Below are positions 1 to 11,827 of a stretch of 64,000 bases of DNA, piece after piece. Each line of letters starts with the position of its first letter. The first letter of the stretch is position 1. The position numbers and the translations under genes are program-made. The notes beneath the pieces are model-generated. The model was not told the origin of the DNA and did not search any database. It saw only the letters and a program-made list of their open reading frames with translations. Origin of the DNA: Ampelocalamus luodianensis (taxonomy: Eukaryota > Streptophyta > Magnoliopsida > Poales > Poaceae); contig CM070623.1 of the NCBI GenBank assembly GCA_036346255.1, positions 23,256,875 to 23,320,874 of the forward strand, read 5' to 3'.

Positions 1-1468
1 AGGGCCTTTTATTTGTCTTTGCGATATGATGCTTAGCAATGCTTAGTATCGGTAGTATTGGGCGATCATCGACTTAGTCGGTGATCTTGATCACATAAAT
101 GCTATTATTATTCCATTATGTCCAACCCTTGTGTTTTACCAATTTGCAAATCAAAAACTGAAAACAAAAATTATATCTTGGCTTGGGCACAATGGTATGT
201 TGGTGTGATCTGTTGGGTGTGATTGGAATGGTGCCTAAGTCCCTAAGGACCGAGTTACTTGTGCCATTGATCCAAGCAATTATTGCGTGCTAACCACACT
301 AGAGGGATATGGGACCTCTCTTGACTAAGTACTTTGGAGGGTGTTAATTAATGAGTCGCGTGGTGGGTTGCATATGGGATATATGCAACATGGACATGTT
401 TGTGGGGAGTGGAGCGCCACGAGGCGGTGTCTCCTACTCCACGTATGGGTCCTTGTGATCCATATTTCGTCGGCAGATCACTAAGGGTTAACCCCCATAC
501 GTGCGGCTCTTGATTAGCTCAATCCATTGGAAATATCTCGTAGGACTTAGCCGTGCCGGCATACCAAAGGAAGTGTGCTTAATAGCTTGGCAAAAAGGCG
601 GTCTGAAGTGTGGGTACATTGGTACACCCCTGCAGGGTTAAAACTATTCGAATAGCCTCGTCCTAGGTTATGGACATGCTTGGTAAGGTCGTGCAAGAAC
701 TAGACTACAACCTTTTAAAAACTTAAACTTGACATGGTTGGTATGAAGGGGTACTTCATACTATTGTTGTGGTGACTATGGGTTAGTCACTTCTAGGTTG
801 GTGTTGTTCTCTATCTATTGTTATTATTGTCTCTCTTTATTTGAACAATAAAAGTTAATTGCAAATTTGCTTTGAATCTATTACCTTATTGCAAATGAAA
901 ACTTGCTTTATGCTGAAAATAAGTCCAGAGCCTCATCCACTTAAATAAAGCTTGCATGTAGTTAATTATAGTTCTGTTATCTCACACGTCAGTCTTGCGA
1001 GTACAAAAACAATTTTTGTACTCATCCGCTTGCTTAATATTAATTGTCGCAGAGGAAGAAGGTGAGCCCCAAGGGCCTCACTTTTGTGAGCTGTGTTGCG
1101 CTCTGTTTGGGACGATTAGCTTGGCGGTCCGGTTGGTTGCCTTGTGGGTAAAGGCACACCGATTGGCTTTTGTTTATTGCCATCTTATGGCCTATTTGCT
1201 TCCGCTGTGTATTTACTTATTTGTATGCCTTTTGGCCGGTCGGCCTCTCTTTTGTATTAACTCTCTCTATATTATGTATGTCGTTTAAGTTATTTTTGTG
1301 CCTCGGTTCTATGTGAATGAATGGAATTGATGCACGATTTTGTAACGGGGTGTGTATACTGCATTTTTGGGAAGTATACATATCTCGAGGCTTGGTTTAT
1401 TTGATTTGTGCTGCTAGGACCAAGTGGATGGTTAAGCAGTACAAGCCGGATAAACCGGGGTCCTCACA
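1..1468 (+). mobile_element. 3' part of a ~5 kb chromovirus LTR (L5 copy A)
   Basis: The segment matches, block by block, the last ~1.45 kb of the LTR copies at 11828-16957 and 39362-44372: the GATCATCGAC hairpin, the TATTCGAATAG palindrome, the GAAGAAGGTGAGCCC exon-like block, and the terminal GGGTCCTCACA. The LTR ends at 1468. No primer binding site follows, so this is either a solo LTR or the 3' LTR of an element lying to the left of the window. Its 5' part is outside the window. Confidence 0.85.
64..86 (+). other. Conserved LTR hairpin (copy A form)
   Basis: Arm GATCATCGAC, loop TTA, arm GTCGGTGATC: ten pairs including one G-T wobble. It occupies the same place as the hairpins at 6547-6568, 15635-15657, 22543-22564, 33510-33532 and 47715-47737. 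Relative to those with GGTTATCGAC, two pairs differ on both sides of the stem, so pairing is kept. Confidence 0.65.
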
Positions 1469-2040
1469 GTTTGGAATGGTGACTTCGTTGCTCTTGGTAC
1501 TTCGATATATCTGGTTATACGAAGATAGGAATTTTGGTTCTTCAGAGTTACCGCCTTGCGTATTAAGTTAATGAGCTCTACAGATTCACAATCGCAATGC
1601 TATTGTATAACTATCCAGCTATCGAGGGCAGCTGACATGCATTGATAAATCCTTTTTTAGTTGATCCTTAATTACTGACATGTTTAGACATTACAGAGGT
1701 TTGAAATACATGTGGAATTGTTCTGAGAATAACATTTGATGTATGAAGTATGACCAGATATACTAACTGTACGTTTCACTTCGTAATTCGTATATAGAAG
1801 AAAATATGAATTATTCTGGCATGTTTGATTTGAATGGATCTACCATAGTCCATATATGAGAATTATAGTTTAGAATGTTTTATGAGTCATAACTTCCGGC
1901 AAACAGGAATAGAGTTTTCACTGTTTGAGTTGGTAAGGAAATCCATGTTCCTTTTGTACTCCACTGAAAGTCTCTTTGTTAATGTAATGATTTAGTGCGA
2001 GTTAGAGAAATCTTGCTAAGTCTTCTTTTTCTGAATTAAT
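1469..2040. other. Non-coding, AT-rich host-like DNA
   Basis: Unique-looking, AT-rich sequence between the LTR end and the decayed DUF760-type exon. The last ~20 bases before 2046 are T-rich and end in GGCAG, which looks like an intron 3' splice site. The upstream part may therefore be intron of the decayed gene. Nothing else recognisable. Confidence 0.4.
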
Positions 2041-2045
2041 AGGCA

Positions 2046-2400
2046 GATGGCTGAGGTTATGGAGAAGGAGCAGAGGGCTTTAGAGGAGATACTGTATGTG
2101 CTGGTTATTCAGAAGTTTGTTGAAGCTGGTGTCTTTGGTTCCAGCTCTCTTTCACTACAATGATTCTCCTGAAAGAGTTGATCAATGGACCTTTGGAAGG
2201 GAAGCTTGCACTCACATGAGGCAGCAGTAAGCTAATGCCACTGTTGCAACTATAAGTAAGGTTTGAGTTGACAAAAGTCTATGCTGCATCAATGGTGTAC
2301 CATTATTTCCTCAAGAGAGCTGATTTGAGGTTTCAGCTCTAGATATCAATGAATAACCTCGTTTGGGGATTAGACGAGGAAGACAGTGCTCTCAATCAAG
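2046..2400 (+). pseudogene. Decayed DUF760-type (UV-B-induced At3g17800-like) gene fragment
   Basis: Three reading-frame pieces look like consecutive parts of plant DUF760 proteins, a chloroplast-associated family of unclear function. The first (2046-2135) reads MEKEQRALEEILYVLVIQKF and follows a splice-acceptor-like CAG. A second (about 2165-2225) reads DSPERVDQWTF. A third (2263-2400) reads KVYAASMVYHYFLKRADLRF, an in-frame stop, then LVWGLDEEDSALNQ. The pieces lie in different frames with stops between, so the gene is dead or only exon remnants remain. The family assignment is from recalled motifs, not a search. It is the only host-gene-like locus not inside an obvious repeat. Confidence 0.5.
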
Positions 2401-3280
2401 CTATGATGACCCTTTCTCAACCATATTATTGTGTTATGGAATTGTCTATTTCTTCCCTTGGAAAATACAATGTATCCATACCTCATTGCTTTTCTTTATT
2501 ATTGTCAGGGTAGCATGTAGAATTAGAGCAGTCAACTTCAAACTGAATTTTCTGTGTTCTCATGTTTCAATTTCATAGAAATTCCTTTAATGTTAGAATG
2601 CAAATTGGTGCGATTGTCCTAATAATATATATACCACTCATGTTGCTCTTTTTCTTTTGCCTTTTCTCGGCGTGGATTCCATGTGCATGCTAACTATTAA
2701 CTCAAATATCGGACTAGCCATGGAGAAAAAATAATGTTTACCCTTCATGCATTATCTTTTAGTATAGCATGTATTTTATCTGGTTTAAAATGTCAAACAT
2801 ATAGCTTGGGCCATCCAAGTATTGACTTAGTATCGATCATAGTTAAGAATCTAAGATGATTTATTCACCAAGCTACTATTGGCACCATCCACGTATTGAC
2901 CACAATGTTCTGTAAATTGATTTGCCATGGATCAGTAGTGCACAAATTTATTCAATGGTACAAGAATTCTTGAATGCAAGTCCAAATTGATTTGCCATGG
3001 ATTAGTAGTACACATAACATTCTCGATGGTGAAATGGAATTCTTCATTTTTTGTTTTATCAGTAGACCTAATATACGCTGCAATACACCAATTTACTAAA
3101 TATGCTAAATATGGAACACAGTTGGACATCCTGCATATTCTCCGGCACCGACCTCAATGGCATGCCACAACCTTTTCAGCCCATGCCCAATGTTCCCCTC
3201 CTCACCAACGGGCAAATGGTACTGGCAAATCTTACGCTGCTGGATTGCTAGCTCGGTCTTAGCTCCTGTCGTACTGAGTG
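2401..3280. other. Host-like intergenic or 3' flank
   Basis: AT-rich sequence after the DUF760-type remnant. It contains a 70-bp imperfect tandem duplication (2914-3053). From 3121 to 3229 one forward frame reads a plausible peptide including SGTDLNGMPQPFQPMPNVPL and ends at a stop; I do not recognise it. The segment ends abruptly at about 3280 where retrotransposon sequence starts. Confidence 0.4.
2914..3053 (+). repeat. 70-bp imperfect tandem duplication
   Basis: AAATTGATTTGCCATGGAT begins at 2914 and again at 2984. The two copies remain alignable through CAGTAGTGCACA / TAGTAGTACACA and end near AAGAATTCT / GGAATTCT. Several substitutions show that it is not recent. Confidence 0.7.
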
Positions 3281-3477
3281 TTCAATTAGTGAAGGTCACA
3301 ACCAGCAGCAAATGATCTCGAAATAAAGGAATGCGATGCTCCAGAGTCAAACAATACTGCAGCAGGACGATAACTAACAAGGAACGTACCCAACACGACG
3401 TCGGGTGCCTCCTGAGCCTCCTCAACCGAGATGTGGTTGATTCGACCACTCCCGACACTCTGGGTCTTCTGGATCAC
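3281..3477 (-). pseudogene. Retrotransposon protease, N-terminal fragment
   Basis: The frame encodes INHISVEEAQEAPDVVLGTF followed by the aspartic protease motif FDSGASHSFIS. This copy keeps the catalytic DSG triplet, unlike the L4 element (DLG). It lies in the same frame as gag upstream (3481-3903), separated only by one in-frame stop just past the zinc knuckle, so gag and protease were once one polyprotein. It is truncated at 3281. Confidence 0.85.
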
Positions 3478-3480
3478 CTT

Positions 3481-4472
3481 CTAGTCAGGTGTGTGACCAT
3501 TCCTGCATCCTCCATTAGGACGAGGGGCTGCTCCAGTCCTCTGAGGGCAACTGCTAGCATAGTGGCCCTTCTTGTTGCGGCGGCGGTAACATCGGCGGTG
3601 GGTTGCGGGCGCAACTCTTCTTTGGGTCGCGCAGTGCGCGTGGCTGAAACACGCGGCTGCCGGGACGAGCGGCGGCGCCGGCGGCCTCGGCGGTGGTGAA
3701 GCCAAAGCACGAGCCCCGGTGCGGGCCCAACACGAACAGTGAGGCCGGCACATGCGGGCCGATGGGCCTCCCACTTGCGCTTGCGGACTCACCAGCGCCT
3801 TCGCCTTGTGCTCGGCGACGATGGCCTTGTCAGCCAAGGCTTGGAAGTCGGCAAAGTCCACTATAGATAGCTTCTCCTGTAGCTCCTCGGACAAGCCATC
3901 CATGAACTTCTCTGTTTAGCCTCATCGAGGCCACCTCACCGAGCATAACGAGCCAAGTGGTTAAACTCGTAAAGATACTCGAGAGCGTCTTGCGCCCTGC
4001 TAAGCGCAAGAAACTCCTTCTTGAGCTTCATCGGGCCATCGGGAATGTGGGCGACGGAAGCGGATCGAAACTCATCCCACGAGACAACGTGGCTGCGGTG
4101 CATGGCGAAAGTTCTCCCACCAAGAGAGTGCCGCACCCTCAAGGCGATGGGATGCAAGAGTGCCCGCTCGCTCCCGGCATCGGCGATATTGAGCTTTCGC
4201 TCAACAAGACGCAACCAATCATCCGCGTCCAAAGGGTCCTCCGATCGTGAGAAAGTAGGCGGTCGCGTATGGAGAAACTCCGCAAGCCCACCAGGCGGTG
4301 GCCACCACCTCCGGATCCCGGCACCGGCGGAGTGGAGGTGTTCCTGCAATGACCTCCAAGATCCGGTGCGGTCCATGCGATTCCGCTCGATCTGAGCGAA
4401 CCTCGACCATGGTCGGAGGCGGGAAGCTCCTCATCGGAACCACCGGTGGTGGTTATTGCGGGTGGTTCTTGC
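3481..4472 (-). pseudogene. Retrotransposon gag, broken
   Basis: Minus-strand gag homologous to 35513-36518 of the L4 element. Shared blocks are EFLHTRPPTFSRSEDPLDAD, DDWLRLVERKLN, EFLALSRAQDALEYLYEFNH, GLSEELQEKLSIVDFADFQA and the nucleocapsid zinc knuckle, here degenerate in its first half and ending GHYASSCPQ. The start ATG is near 4472. Frameshifts occur near 4380-4440 and 3904-3936, so no full-length protein can be made. Confidence 0.85.
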
Positions 4473-5188
4473 CATCCTGTTCCACAAAAATAGGCTAAAC
4501 ACAACTCCGGAACAGGAGACAAAGAAAACAGCTAACCTCTAAACAAAACAATCTTTAACAGCTCAGGTAACAACATAAAACTGCAGCAAGATCACAAAGA
4601 TAATATCCATCTTCCCATTATGACCAACTCGTATTAAAGAACAAGTAATCAATTTTCAGGAAGACAAATTTCAGAATATTAACTTCTGTTCGAAACAGCT
4701 AGGAAATAGGGTGAGAAATTTACTAAAGAATGGTTAGACACTTAGCTATCTCATATCACTTCTTACCCTGTTATTCCCACAAATTTTAGTTGACTTAACC
4801 TCTCATTTCAGCACCTTTTACTACTCAAATGCCAGCTGTCCAAAAATTCCTGCTTGCTGTCCAGATTTTTCTTTTTCACACCTCTGGCCGAAATTTGCAG
4901 CTTCAGCAGCTCCTAATCTTCTCAAGGCAGCCAACACTTTCATTTTACAACTCTCATGGTTTACCCAAAACCAATCTACTCGGTTAACAACTATCTTTTG
5001 AAGGAAGATGAGAGGAAAACTCAGCTTTCAAATTCAGTTCAGAACAAGGTGAGATAAGCAAGCTAAGATAGGTGAGAAGTAAAATCTGAGAGCTTACTTA
5101 GGATTTTCAGGAAAACACTTGATATTTGGAAAGTAAGTTTTCAAAATATACTAGGGACGACCAAGCTAGGGGTTTCTACGGTCAGTAT
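4473..5188 (-). other. Leader (5' untranslated region) of element B
   Basis: Non-coding sequence between primer binding site and gag on the minus strand. It aligns to 34861-35512 of the L4 element, including a shared ACCTTTTGAAAG-like tract, in the same order. No gene seen. Confidence 0.7.
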
Positions 5189-5201
5189 GGCTCTGATACC
5201 A
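5189..5201 (-). other. Primer binding site, initiator tRNA-Met type
   Basis: On the minus strand the sequence is TGGTATCAGAGCC, complementary to the 3' end of initiator tRNA-Met, five bases from the LTR end. It is identical to the site at 34848-34860. This fixes the element's orientation. Confidence 0.9.
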
Positions 5202-5549
5202 AACTCTGTGAGACCCCGGTTTATTAAATTTGTAATACTTAACCTTCCACTGGTTCTAGTATCACAAATAGAATAATCCGCGTCTCGATGAACATGTGCC
5301 TCCCAGAACAAGCAGCACACATACATCAAATCAAAGCATGTATCATTTCCACACCACAGAAAATAACAAGTCTACCAAAAGACATACATAATATAAGTTA
5401 TTACAACACAGCCGACCGGCCAAATGACATAAGTACCAAATAAGTAACAGCGGAAGCAAAAGTTGCCATAAGATGGCTTAAACCAAAAGACGACCGGTTA
5501 GCCACATAACACCACAGGGCAACCGACCGGGCCGCCAAGCTAATCGCCC

Positions 5550-5605
5550 TTAAAGCGCCACAAACAACTCACAAAAGTGAGGTCCATCGGACTCACTATC
5601 ATCCT
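5550..5605 (-). other. Exon-like block 3 in LTR B (GPHFCEL)
   Basis: On the minus strand, TTGTGCAG is followed by a frame reading EDDSESDGPHFCELFVAL and a stop at 5550-5552. Compared with copy E (EEGELEGPHFCELCC) most differences are Glu/Asp exchanges or silent, which fits a once-selected acidic reading frame. Whether it is spliced or translated is not known. Confidence 0.45.
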
Positions 5606-5977
5606 CTGCACAACACAAGCAATGCGGTGAGTACAAAAATGTACTCGCAAGACTTACGAGGAGCAAGCCTATACATAGCTACATGAAAGGCTGTATTCAA
5701 AGGAATGTGGTTATATGGTTCTTTAGACGCACAAAGCAAGTTTCATTTGCAATATTGTAATAGATTGAGCAATGAGTTTGTAAAATCTGTTTTTAAGCAT
5801 TTAAATAACAACGAGTAAACATAAGTAACAAGTATCCACCTAGAAGTGACTTTCCCCAAAAGCCACCACAACATAGCATGAATCCCTGATTCATACCACC
5901 ATCAAGTTTTAATTTTAAAAGGTTGTATTCTAACTCTTGAAAAGCTTATCCAAGCGTGTCCATAACCTAGGGCGAGG

Positions 5978-5989
5978 CTATTCGAATAG
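5978..5989. other. Conserved 12-bp palindrome
   Basis: CTATTCGAATAG is a perfect palindrome kept in every L5 and L4 copy that covers this position (644-655 in A, 34052-34063 in the L4 5' LTR, 43592-43603 in E). Function unknown. Confidence 0.6.
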
Positions 5990-6546
5990 TTTTAATCCTG
6001 CGAGGTGTACCAATGTACCCACACTTGGACCGCCTTTTGCCAAGCTATTAAGCACACTTCCTTTGGTATCTTAGCACGGATAAGTCCTCGAACCCTTTCC
6101 AATGGAATATGCTAATCAAGAGACGCACGCATGGGGGTTAATCCTTAGTGATCTGCCGACGAAATATGGATCACAACGACCCATACGTGGAGCAGGACAC
6201 AGCGGCCTCGGCGGGTGTTCCTCTCCCTACAAACGTGTCCATGTTGCATATAATCAAATATGTAACCCACCACGCGACTCATTAATTAACACAGCCCAAA
6301 GTACTCAGCTAAGAGAGGTCCCATATCCTCTAGTGTGGTTAGCACGCCTTTGTAATGCTCGGATATGAGATACTCACAAGTAGTTCGGTCCTTAGTTGAC
6401 CGGGCACCATTCCATTCACACCCAAAAGATCACACCATCTTACCATTGTGCCCAAGTCTAAATTGTTTTCATTTTCAGTTTTAGTTTTGCAATTTAGACA
6501 TAGCACAAGGCTGAAATATACAGATTATAACAATTTGTGTGATCAA

Positions 6547-6568
6547 GGTTATCGACAAGTCGATAACC
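6547..6568 (-). other. Conserved LTR hairpin (copy B form)
   Basis: Arm GGTTATCGAC, loop of two A, arm GTCGATAACC: a perfect 10-bp stem. It is positionally equivalent to the hairpin at 64-86, with two compensated pairs different. Confidence 0.65.
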
Positions 6569-6841
6569 GCCCATTTCTACCGATAGCTAAGCATGGCTAA
6601 GCATAATGACACATAAACTACTAAGTGACAAGGGTCCATCCAGCGAACCCAAAGTCACAGCAAGTAACCTAGGCTTCAGTAGTAGAGGAATAAACATTTC
6701 CTACTGATTATGCATCTACTGGGCCAACTATCGACAATAGTTTAAACCAACATAGCAATGCATACATAGAATTTGCAACCAACATATTAGAATTTTAAAA
6801 TAGTAGGAACAACATGATCAAATGAATGCTACATCTGCTTG

Positions 6842-6907
6842 CTGGTGAAGTGCGAGGATCGATGGGCTCTTGTGGCTCAATATCAGCAATAAAATTATCT
6901 TCGGAAC
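6842..6907 (-). other. Exon-like block 2 in LTR B (66 nt)
   Basis: On the minus strand it begins after CGCGTTAG and ends near CCAG before CAAGCAG; the GT donor is lost in this copy. It is 66 nt, a multiple of three, and reads SEDNFIADIEPQEP... in the frame that joins exon-like block 3. Copies D and E have 60 nt and L4 has 63 nt at this place. Confidence 0.4.
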
Positions 6908-9119
6908 CTAACGCGAAAAGGCGATAAGCAAATAAGAACGAAGAACACCAAACAAACTCCAACAGCAAAACACATCCAAATCTAATAAAATTTACACAAC
7001 AGCTAGGGAATGATTTTATATAGTGATAGGAACAAGAATCATGCAATTTGGACTAAGCATGCAAAGATATGAACAAAATGCTCTTTCTCGACCTTTACAA
7101 CAACCTAATTAATAATTAGCACTGTTCATGGCGAAATTTTCTAGAATGATCTAAGGTCGGAAATTTTTATAGTAGGTAGATTATGACATCCTAATAACAG
7201 CAAAGTTGGATTTACTAAATTTGGAGTTATACACAATTACTTATGATTTTTGTAAGTTGTAAATCTAATGCAAGTCATTTTATAGAATTATGAACATGCT
7301 CAAATCTTATTCCACATGAAAGTATACTAACAGACGAATTTAACAAAATTGATTTTGCACAAATTGGATTTATACAGAAAAGATATGCATTTTCAAGATT
7401 AAATCTATTTTGGAATATTCAAAGTGTGAAATCAAGTTATTTCTAGTTACACAATTTTCACTCTTTGGAATATGCTTAAATCCATTTTTATAATAAACTT
7501 AAGTGATAACACAATTTATTACTGATTGGAATTATCTAAAAGCGATTAAAATGAATTAGTTATGAGTTTCTAAAGTTTTTATATCATTTTAGGTTGTTAA
7601 ATAAATACTTACCAAAAAGCAGACAAACTCCAATAATAGAATAAGGCGTGGACACACAACCACCCTTGATCTAAAATCCTCGGCTCACGCTAGCGCAAAC
7701 AGCGCGCGCGCGAAACCTAATCGGAGCCGCCGTTGGATCACGATCCAACGGCTCACGAAGGTGTATGCATCCGGGCGGTGCGGTTGCTTGGGCCAATCGG
7801 TAGTAGATCGGCGGATGGGCGGTCGAGCGCACCAACGGTCGGAAGGTCGATTGCATACGATCTCGGCCGTTGATCTCAAGATCGGCGGTCGAGAATGATC
7901 AAGGCATCCGGAGGGTCCGAATGCACACAAAGATGCGGGCGCGGTCTAAAAACGAACGGTGGCTAATGATCGAAGTTCAAAGGGAGATGCTGGCACATGG
8001 GGCACGCATGTCAGTGACCTTGAGTCACAACCGCGAACGTTTAACCCACGTGCACAGTGCACTGGGCCCACATGTCAACGACTAAGAGTGGCGGTTAAGG
8101 ACAGGATTAATGCTTCTAATGATTAACATTAAATAGACACTAATGACTTCTGAAATTTGATTTTAACCCCTCGGGCCCACAAGTCAGCGACCCAGAGGTG
8201 ATTTCCGACAGTGATTAAATGCCGACACACTCAATTAACCAATGATTAATCTTAATGATGTCGGAACAACGCGGAAACGCGCCAGCGGGTGATTAAAGGA
8301 TGTTGGGCCCACTGGTGAGTGGCTCAACGACAAAGGTTAAGACACAATTAGTTAACTAATGATTGGCAATTAATGTGCCCTAACCACATGACGAAAACGG
8401 GAGTTCTGTGCCGGCAAAACCCGAGCGATTTCAACGACTTGTCGCCGACGACACTGGCCGCGGCGGCGCCGAACAAGAACCAAAATGGAATCGCAATAGC
8501 ACTACGAACCTAATGGTGGCATTCTCGCCGGCGGTGAGGGACTAGAACGCCGGCTAGCCGGAAAACGAAAAAGGAGCTCTTCTTGCTAAGCACGAAAACA
8601 ATGAGCTCATTGCGGTCAAGGAAGCGGGTGCGAGCCTCTAAGGACTAATAAGAAGCTACCTTGAGGAGGGAAGCTTGAGATGGCGGAGATGCTTGATCAC
8701 GGAGGAAGCTCGCGGGCTTGGAGAAGAAAGATTGAAAATGACACCCTGAGCCAAATGAGTGATACCAAAGCATCAATATAGCTTCATTAAGGTCCACAGA
8801 AGCTACATGAGCAAGTAATTAGAAAATGGAGCACTCACGAGTGAGGAAGAAGATGACCAATTTAGGCGAATTTGAACAAACCCCAAATTGGACAATTCCT
8901 GAGAATCAAATCCAAAATTAAGTGAGGGGAAATGTTCAAGACAGAAAATGGATAAGGATAGGGCAAAGAAACATGAAGGAGAACCACTGGAACACCAAGA
9001 ACACCAATGGAGCTCTTCGGGTCAACAATGGCGACTCGCCATTTTTGAGGTGTTAAGCTCCAGTACTGTGAATGAAGCTTGATGGTGGTCTAAAGAAACT
9101 CCAGGAGGTGATTTGGGTG

Positions 9120-9128
9120 CTTATAAGG
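9120..9128 (-). promoter_or_regulatory. TATA-like box of LTR B
   Basis: CCTTATAAG on the minus strand, ~1.17 kb from the LTR start. This is the same relative place as CTATATATG in C and the corresponding box in E. Confidence 0.45.
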
Positions 9129-10296
9129 CCTTGGAGGCGTTAGGGTTTGCACCACAAGTTTTTCGGGCGGCAAAGCACAGAGCACAAGGTGCGGCCAACA
9201 AGGAAAAAGCAGTAGATGGTGCAATAGGGCATGGCATGGCCGAATGTGTCTCCCACGACCCTCACTATTGACTAGGGTGGTTGTAGGAAGCATGACAAGA
9301 CACTGCCATCACCCCTACTGTGCTCACACGGCCGGAGGTTGAAGATGACCAGCGAGAAAGGCTCGGGCGTTCCAGAGCCCTACGATTCCAATCGGACGGC
9401 GGAGATAGCGCCACACCTCTGAGCTTTAAAACACAACGAAACGGTCACGAGCCCTAGGATTAGAAATGAACGGCTCAGATTGCCCCACGTCGCAAACGCG
9501 ATTTACAACAGAGGAACAGGCGGGCGTTGGATCTTAATCCAACGGCTCTGATTCAAACCAACAACCGAGGGTCCGAAAGTTTCGGTGGATCTCGACAGTT
9601 GGATGGAGATCTAACGGTCGACATTCATTTAAGCAACCGGAAGGTCCGAATGTTAACACGCGCGCGGGCCGTGCGATTTAGATCCAAATGCTGAGATCGA
9701 TCGCGGGCTTTTCAAACGGGCGCGGTGCAGTTATTTGACTGGACCGAGTCAGTTGGCTCGAGCCCGAGTCTGACTCGAACCCAAGGCACAATGAACCAGG
9801 TTTGACTTCCAAATTCAAACAGAGACTTTGAAGGATTTATTTGAGGTAGCAAATTAACTCCAAAAATTATGAAATTTTTACAGGAGCTTGCTAACCCAGA
9901 TATTAACCTTGTGAAAAATTTTCAGAGGTTTTTATACTGTGAGTAAATCTCCAAAAATTCTGCAAGGCTCTGTTTTAATGTTTGACTGAGAGTCAAACAG
10001 GTTTGACTGCCTCTAAAAATATACAAACAATTTCTAAAAATTGTGAAATTTTTCACAGGGGTCACATACCATCCCAAGAACTTAGGAAAAATATTCCCAG
10101 AGGATGATCACAAAATTTGACAAGATTGTTTCTGGGATAACAAAGTTTGGATCAAATAGACTTGTGACATTGTATTTCCATAATCCCTTGTACAAGAATT
10201 GGTTGGCACAACAGGAAATACATGATGTAAGAAAAAGTTTTAATTTCTACTGATTTTCTTACATTTGAAACACAAGTCCAAAGAGGGGATGTTACA

Positions 10297-11439
10297 GGTA
10301 CGTCGGAGAAGAAGCGTTGGAGCCCACGGGTGAGCCTCCTCTTATTGATTCTTGCCTCCTTGTCCATTCCTTTTCCTGGGCTTTCTTCCTCATCTTCGTT
10401 CTCGCTCCTAGCCAACTTGTGCGTGGCACCACCTCCCATGGCCGCCTCTGGCTTGGCCCGGTGGCTCCTCCAGGTGCCGTCTCTGGCTTGGCCCGGCGTG
10501 GCCACCTCCCGGCGTCGCCTCCGACTTGGCCCGGCGCGGCCGCCGGCACCGCTGCGCCTGGTGCACGCACCCATGCCCGGCTAGGAGAGATGCCGACAAG
10601 GTGCTCGACGAGATGGCCACCAGCGGCTCAAGCGCGGGCTCCGAGCGCCAAGGCAAGGCGCGCGCACCGGCGCCGGGCATCGATCGTCGAAGCGCGGGTG
10701 ACGGGGCAATGCATTTTTTTTTGTTAATCAGCAAATGTAAACGACTGTTTCTTTTGGGCTCACGGTTTGCCAGGGCGCTCAAGGGCAGCCGGGTGCCAGG
10801 GCGCCAGATGGTGGGAGTTGGAATGTGTGTTTCATAATGAAGCTTTTGCCTTCTCCAACTGCTTGCCTACATGGTTGAACTTGCAACAAAACTGCCAGGG
10901 CGTTGTGGGTGAGGTTGTTAGCACTAATCTTAACTTGCATGTGTTTTATTTAAAGTTCATGCATTAGTAAACGTACGTGACATGTGTGACATGCATATAC
11001 GTAGTCTTGCCCTGCATATAGGATAGAATTGTTAGTCATTTTATTCTTCATGCATGATTAGTTTTGGCCAGTGTGATTAGTCCTGGCCGGTGTCATTAGT
11101 CCTGCATGTAGGTCATTTATCGTGGAGGTGGTGGCTATCAACGGACCGGTTCTTGCGGATGGAGTAGGAGTCATGCGGTGCATGAGGTAGTTGCCGTGCA
11201 TGCGTGGAGACGTGCTCGTGCATGCGTGAGACCCGGCCACAGTTGTTGCTCGGCGTGCGTTCTTCGGGCTTTAAAGCCATGTACTCAATTGCATTTGGTG
11301 GTGTGTGGAGTAAACAAAAAACCCGGCGTTCGTCGCCACGGTGCTCTCTCTCGTGTCCGCCCAACTCGCGTGTGTTACGTGAGAAGTGCGCCAAGGGAGC
11401 TTGTGTCGTCACGCAAGCCGAATCTGGCGGTTCCAACGA
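10297..11439. other. GC-rich, low-complexity flank of the repeat island
   Basis: Strongly GC-rich sequence, with long overlapping open frames on both strands that are explained by composition. 'GGCTTGGCCCGG' repeats occur at 10452-10530 and GCCAGGGCGC-type units first appear at 10769-10806. Part of the stretch (10840-11300) is less GC-rich and has TGCATG-rich runs. No recognised gene. Confidence 0.4.
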
Positions 11440-11827
11440 GGTTGCCGAGCTCATGTGCGGTGCCGGGCGCTCAGTGCGGCCGGTGCCGAGGCACTAGATA
11501 GATGCCGGGCGCTCATGGGCGGCCGGTGCGGGCGCTCATGTGCGGTGCCGGGCGCTCAAGTGCGGCCGGTGCCAGCGCTTAGATAGATGCGAGGCACTCG
11601 AGTGCGGCCGGGTGCGGCGCTCAAGTGCGGCCAGGCGCTCAAGTGCGGCCGGTGCGGCGCTAGATAGATTGCGGGCGCTCATGGGCGGCCGGTGCGGGCG
11701 CTCATGTGCGGTGCCGGCGCTTCAGTGCGGCCGGTGCGAGCGCTAGATAGATTGCCGAGGCGCTCAAGTGCGGCCGGGTGCCAGTAGCTTAGATAGATTG
11801 TCGGGCGCTCATGGGCGGCCGGTGCGA
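11440..11827 (+). repeat. GC-rich tandem array, left half
   Basis: Degenerate ~20-bp sub-units of the type GGGCGCTCATGTGCGG and CGGCCGGTGC alternate with CTAGATAGAT boxes (11494, 11580, 11660, 11743, 11789; spacing 40-90 bp). The array is interrupted at 11828 by LTR C and resumes at 16958 with the same units. Confidence 0.85.

Larger units (their letters stand above)
3281..10296 (-). mobile_element. Truncated Tekay/Del-type Ty3-gypsy element (element B)
   Basis: Read on the minus strand the order is LTR (10296 to 5207), primer binding site (5201 to 5189), leader, gag (from ~4472) and the first ~65 codons of protease. The sequence then leaves the element at about 3281, exactly where the alignment to the L4 element protease stops (after CTTCACT). 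RT, RNase H, integrase and the 3' LTR are missing, so a deletion removed the 3' two thirds. The LTR is followed on its outer side by GGTAC, a possible target duplication whose partner is lost. Confidence 0.85.
5207..10296 (-). mobile_element. 5' LTR of element B (L5 copy B), 5090 bp
   Basis: Bounded by TGTGAGACC at 5207 and GGATGTTACA ending at 10296 (TGTAACATCC...TCTCACA on the minus strand). It shares the terminal blocks and order of copies C, D and E. A TATA-like TTATAAG on the minus strand (9120-9128) lies about 1.17 kb inside the LTR start. The GACCTCC-rich part seen in C-F is weak here and replaced by 'GATCCAACGG'-type blocks, so B is a divergent subtype. Confidence 0.9.

Noticed and set aside
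10292..10837. Several overlapping open frames of 80-140 codons on both strands
   Set aside because: All six frames are open because of very high GC content. No domain or codon pattern supports a protein.
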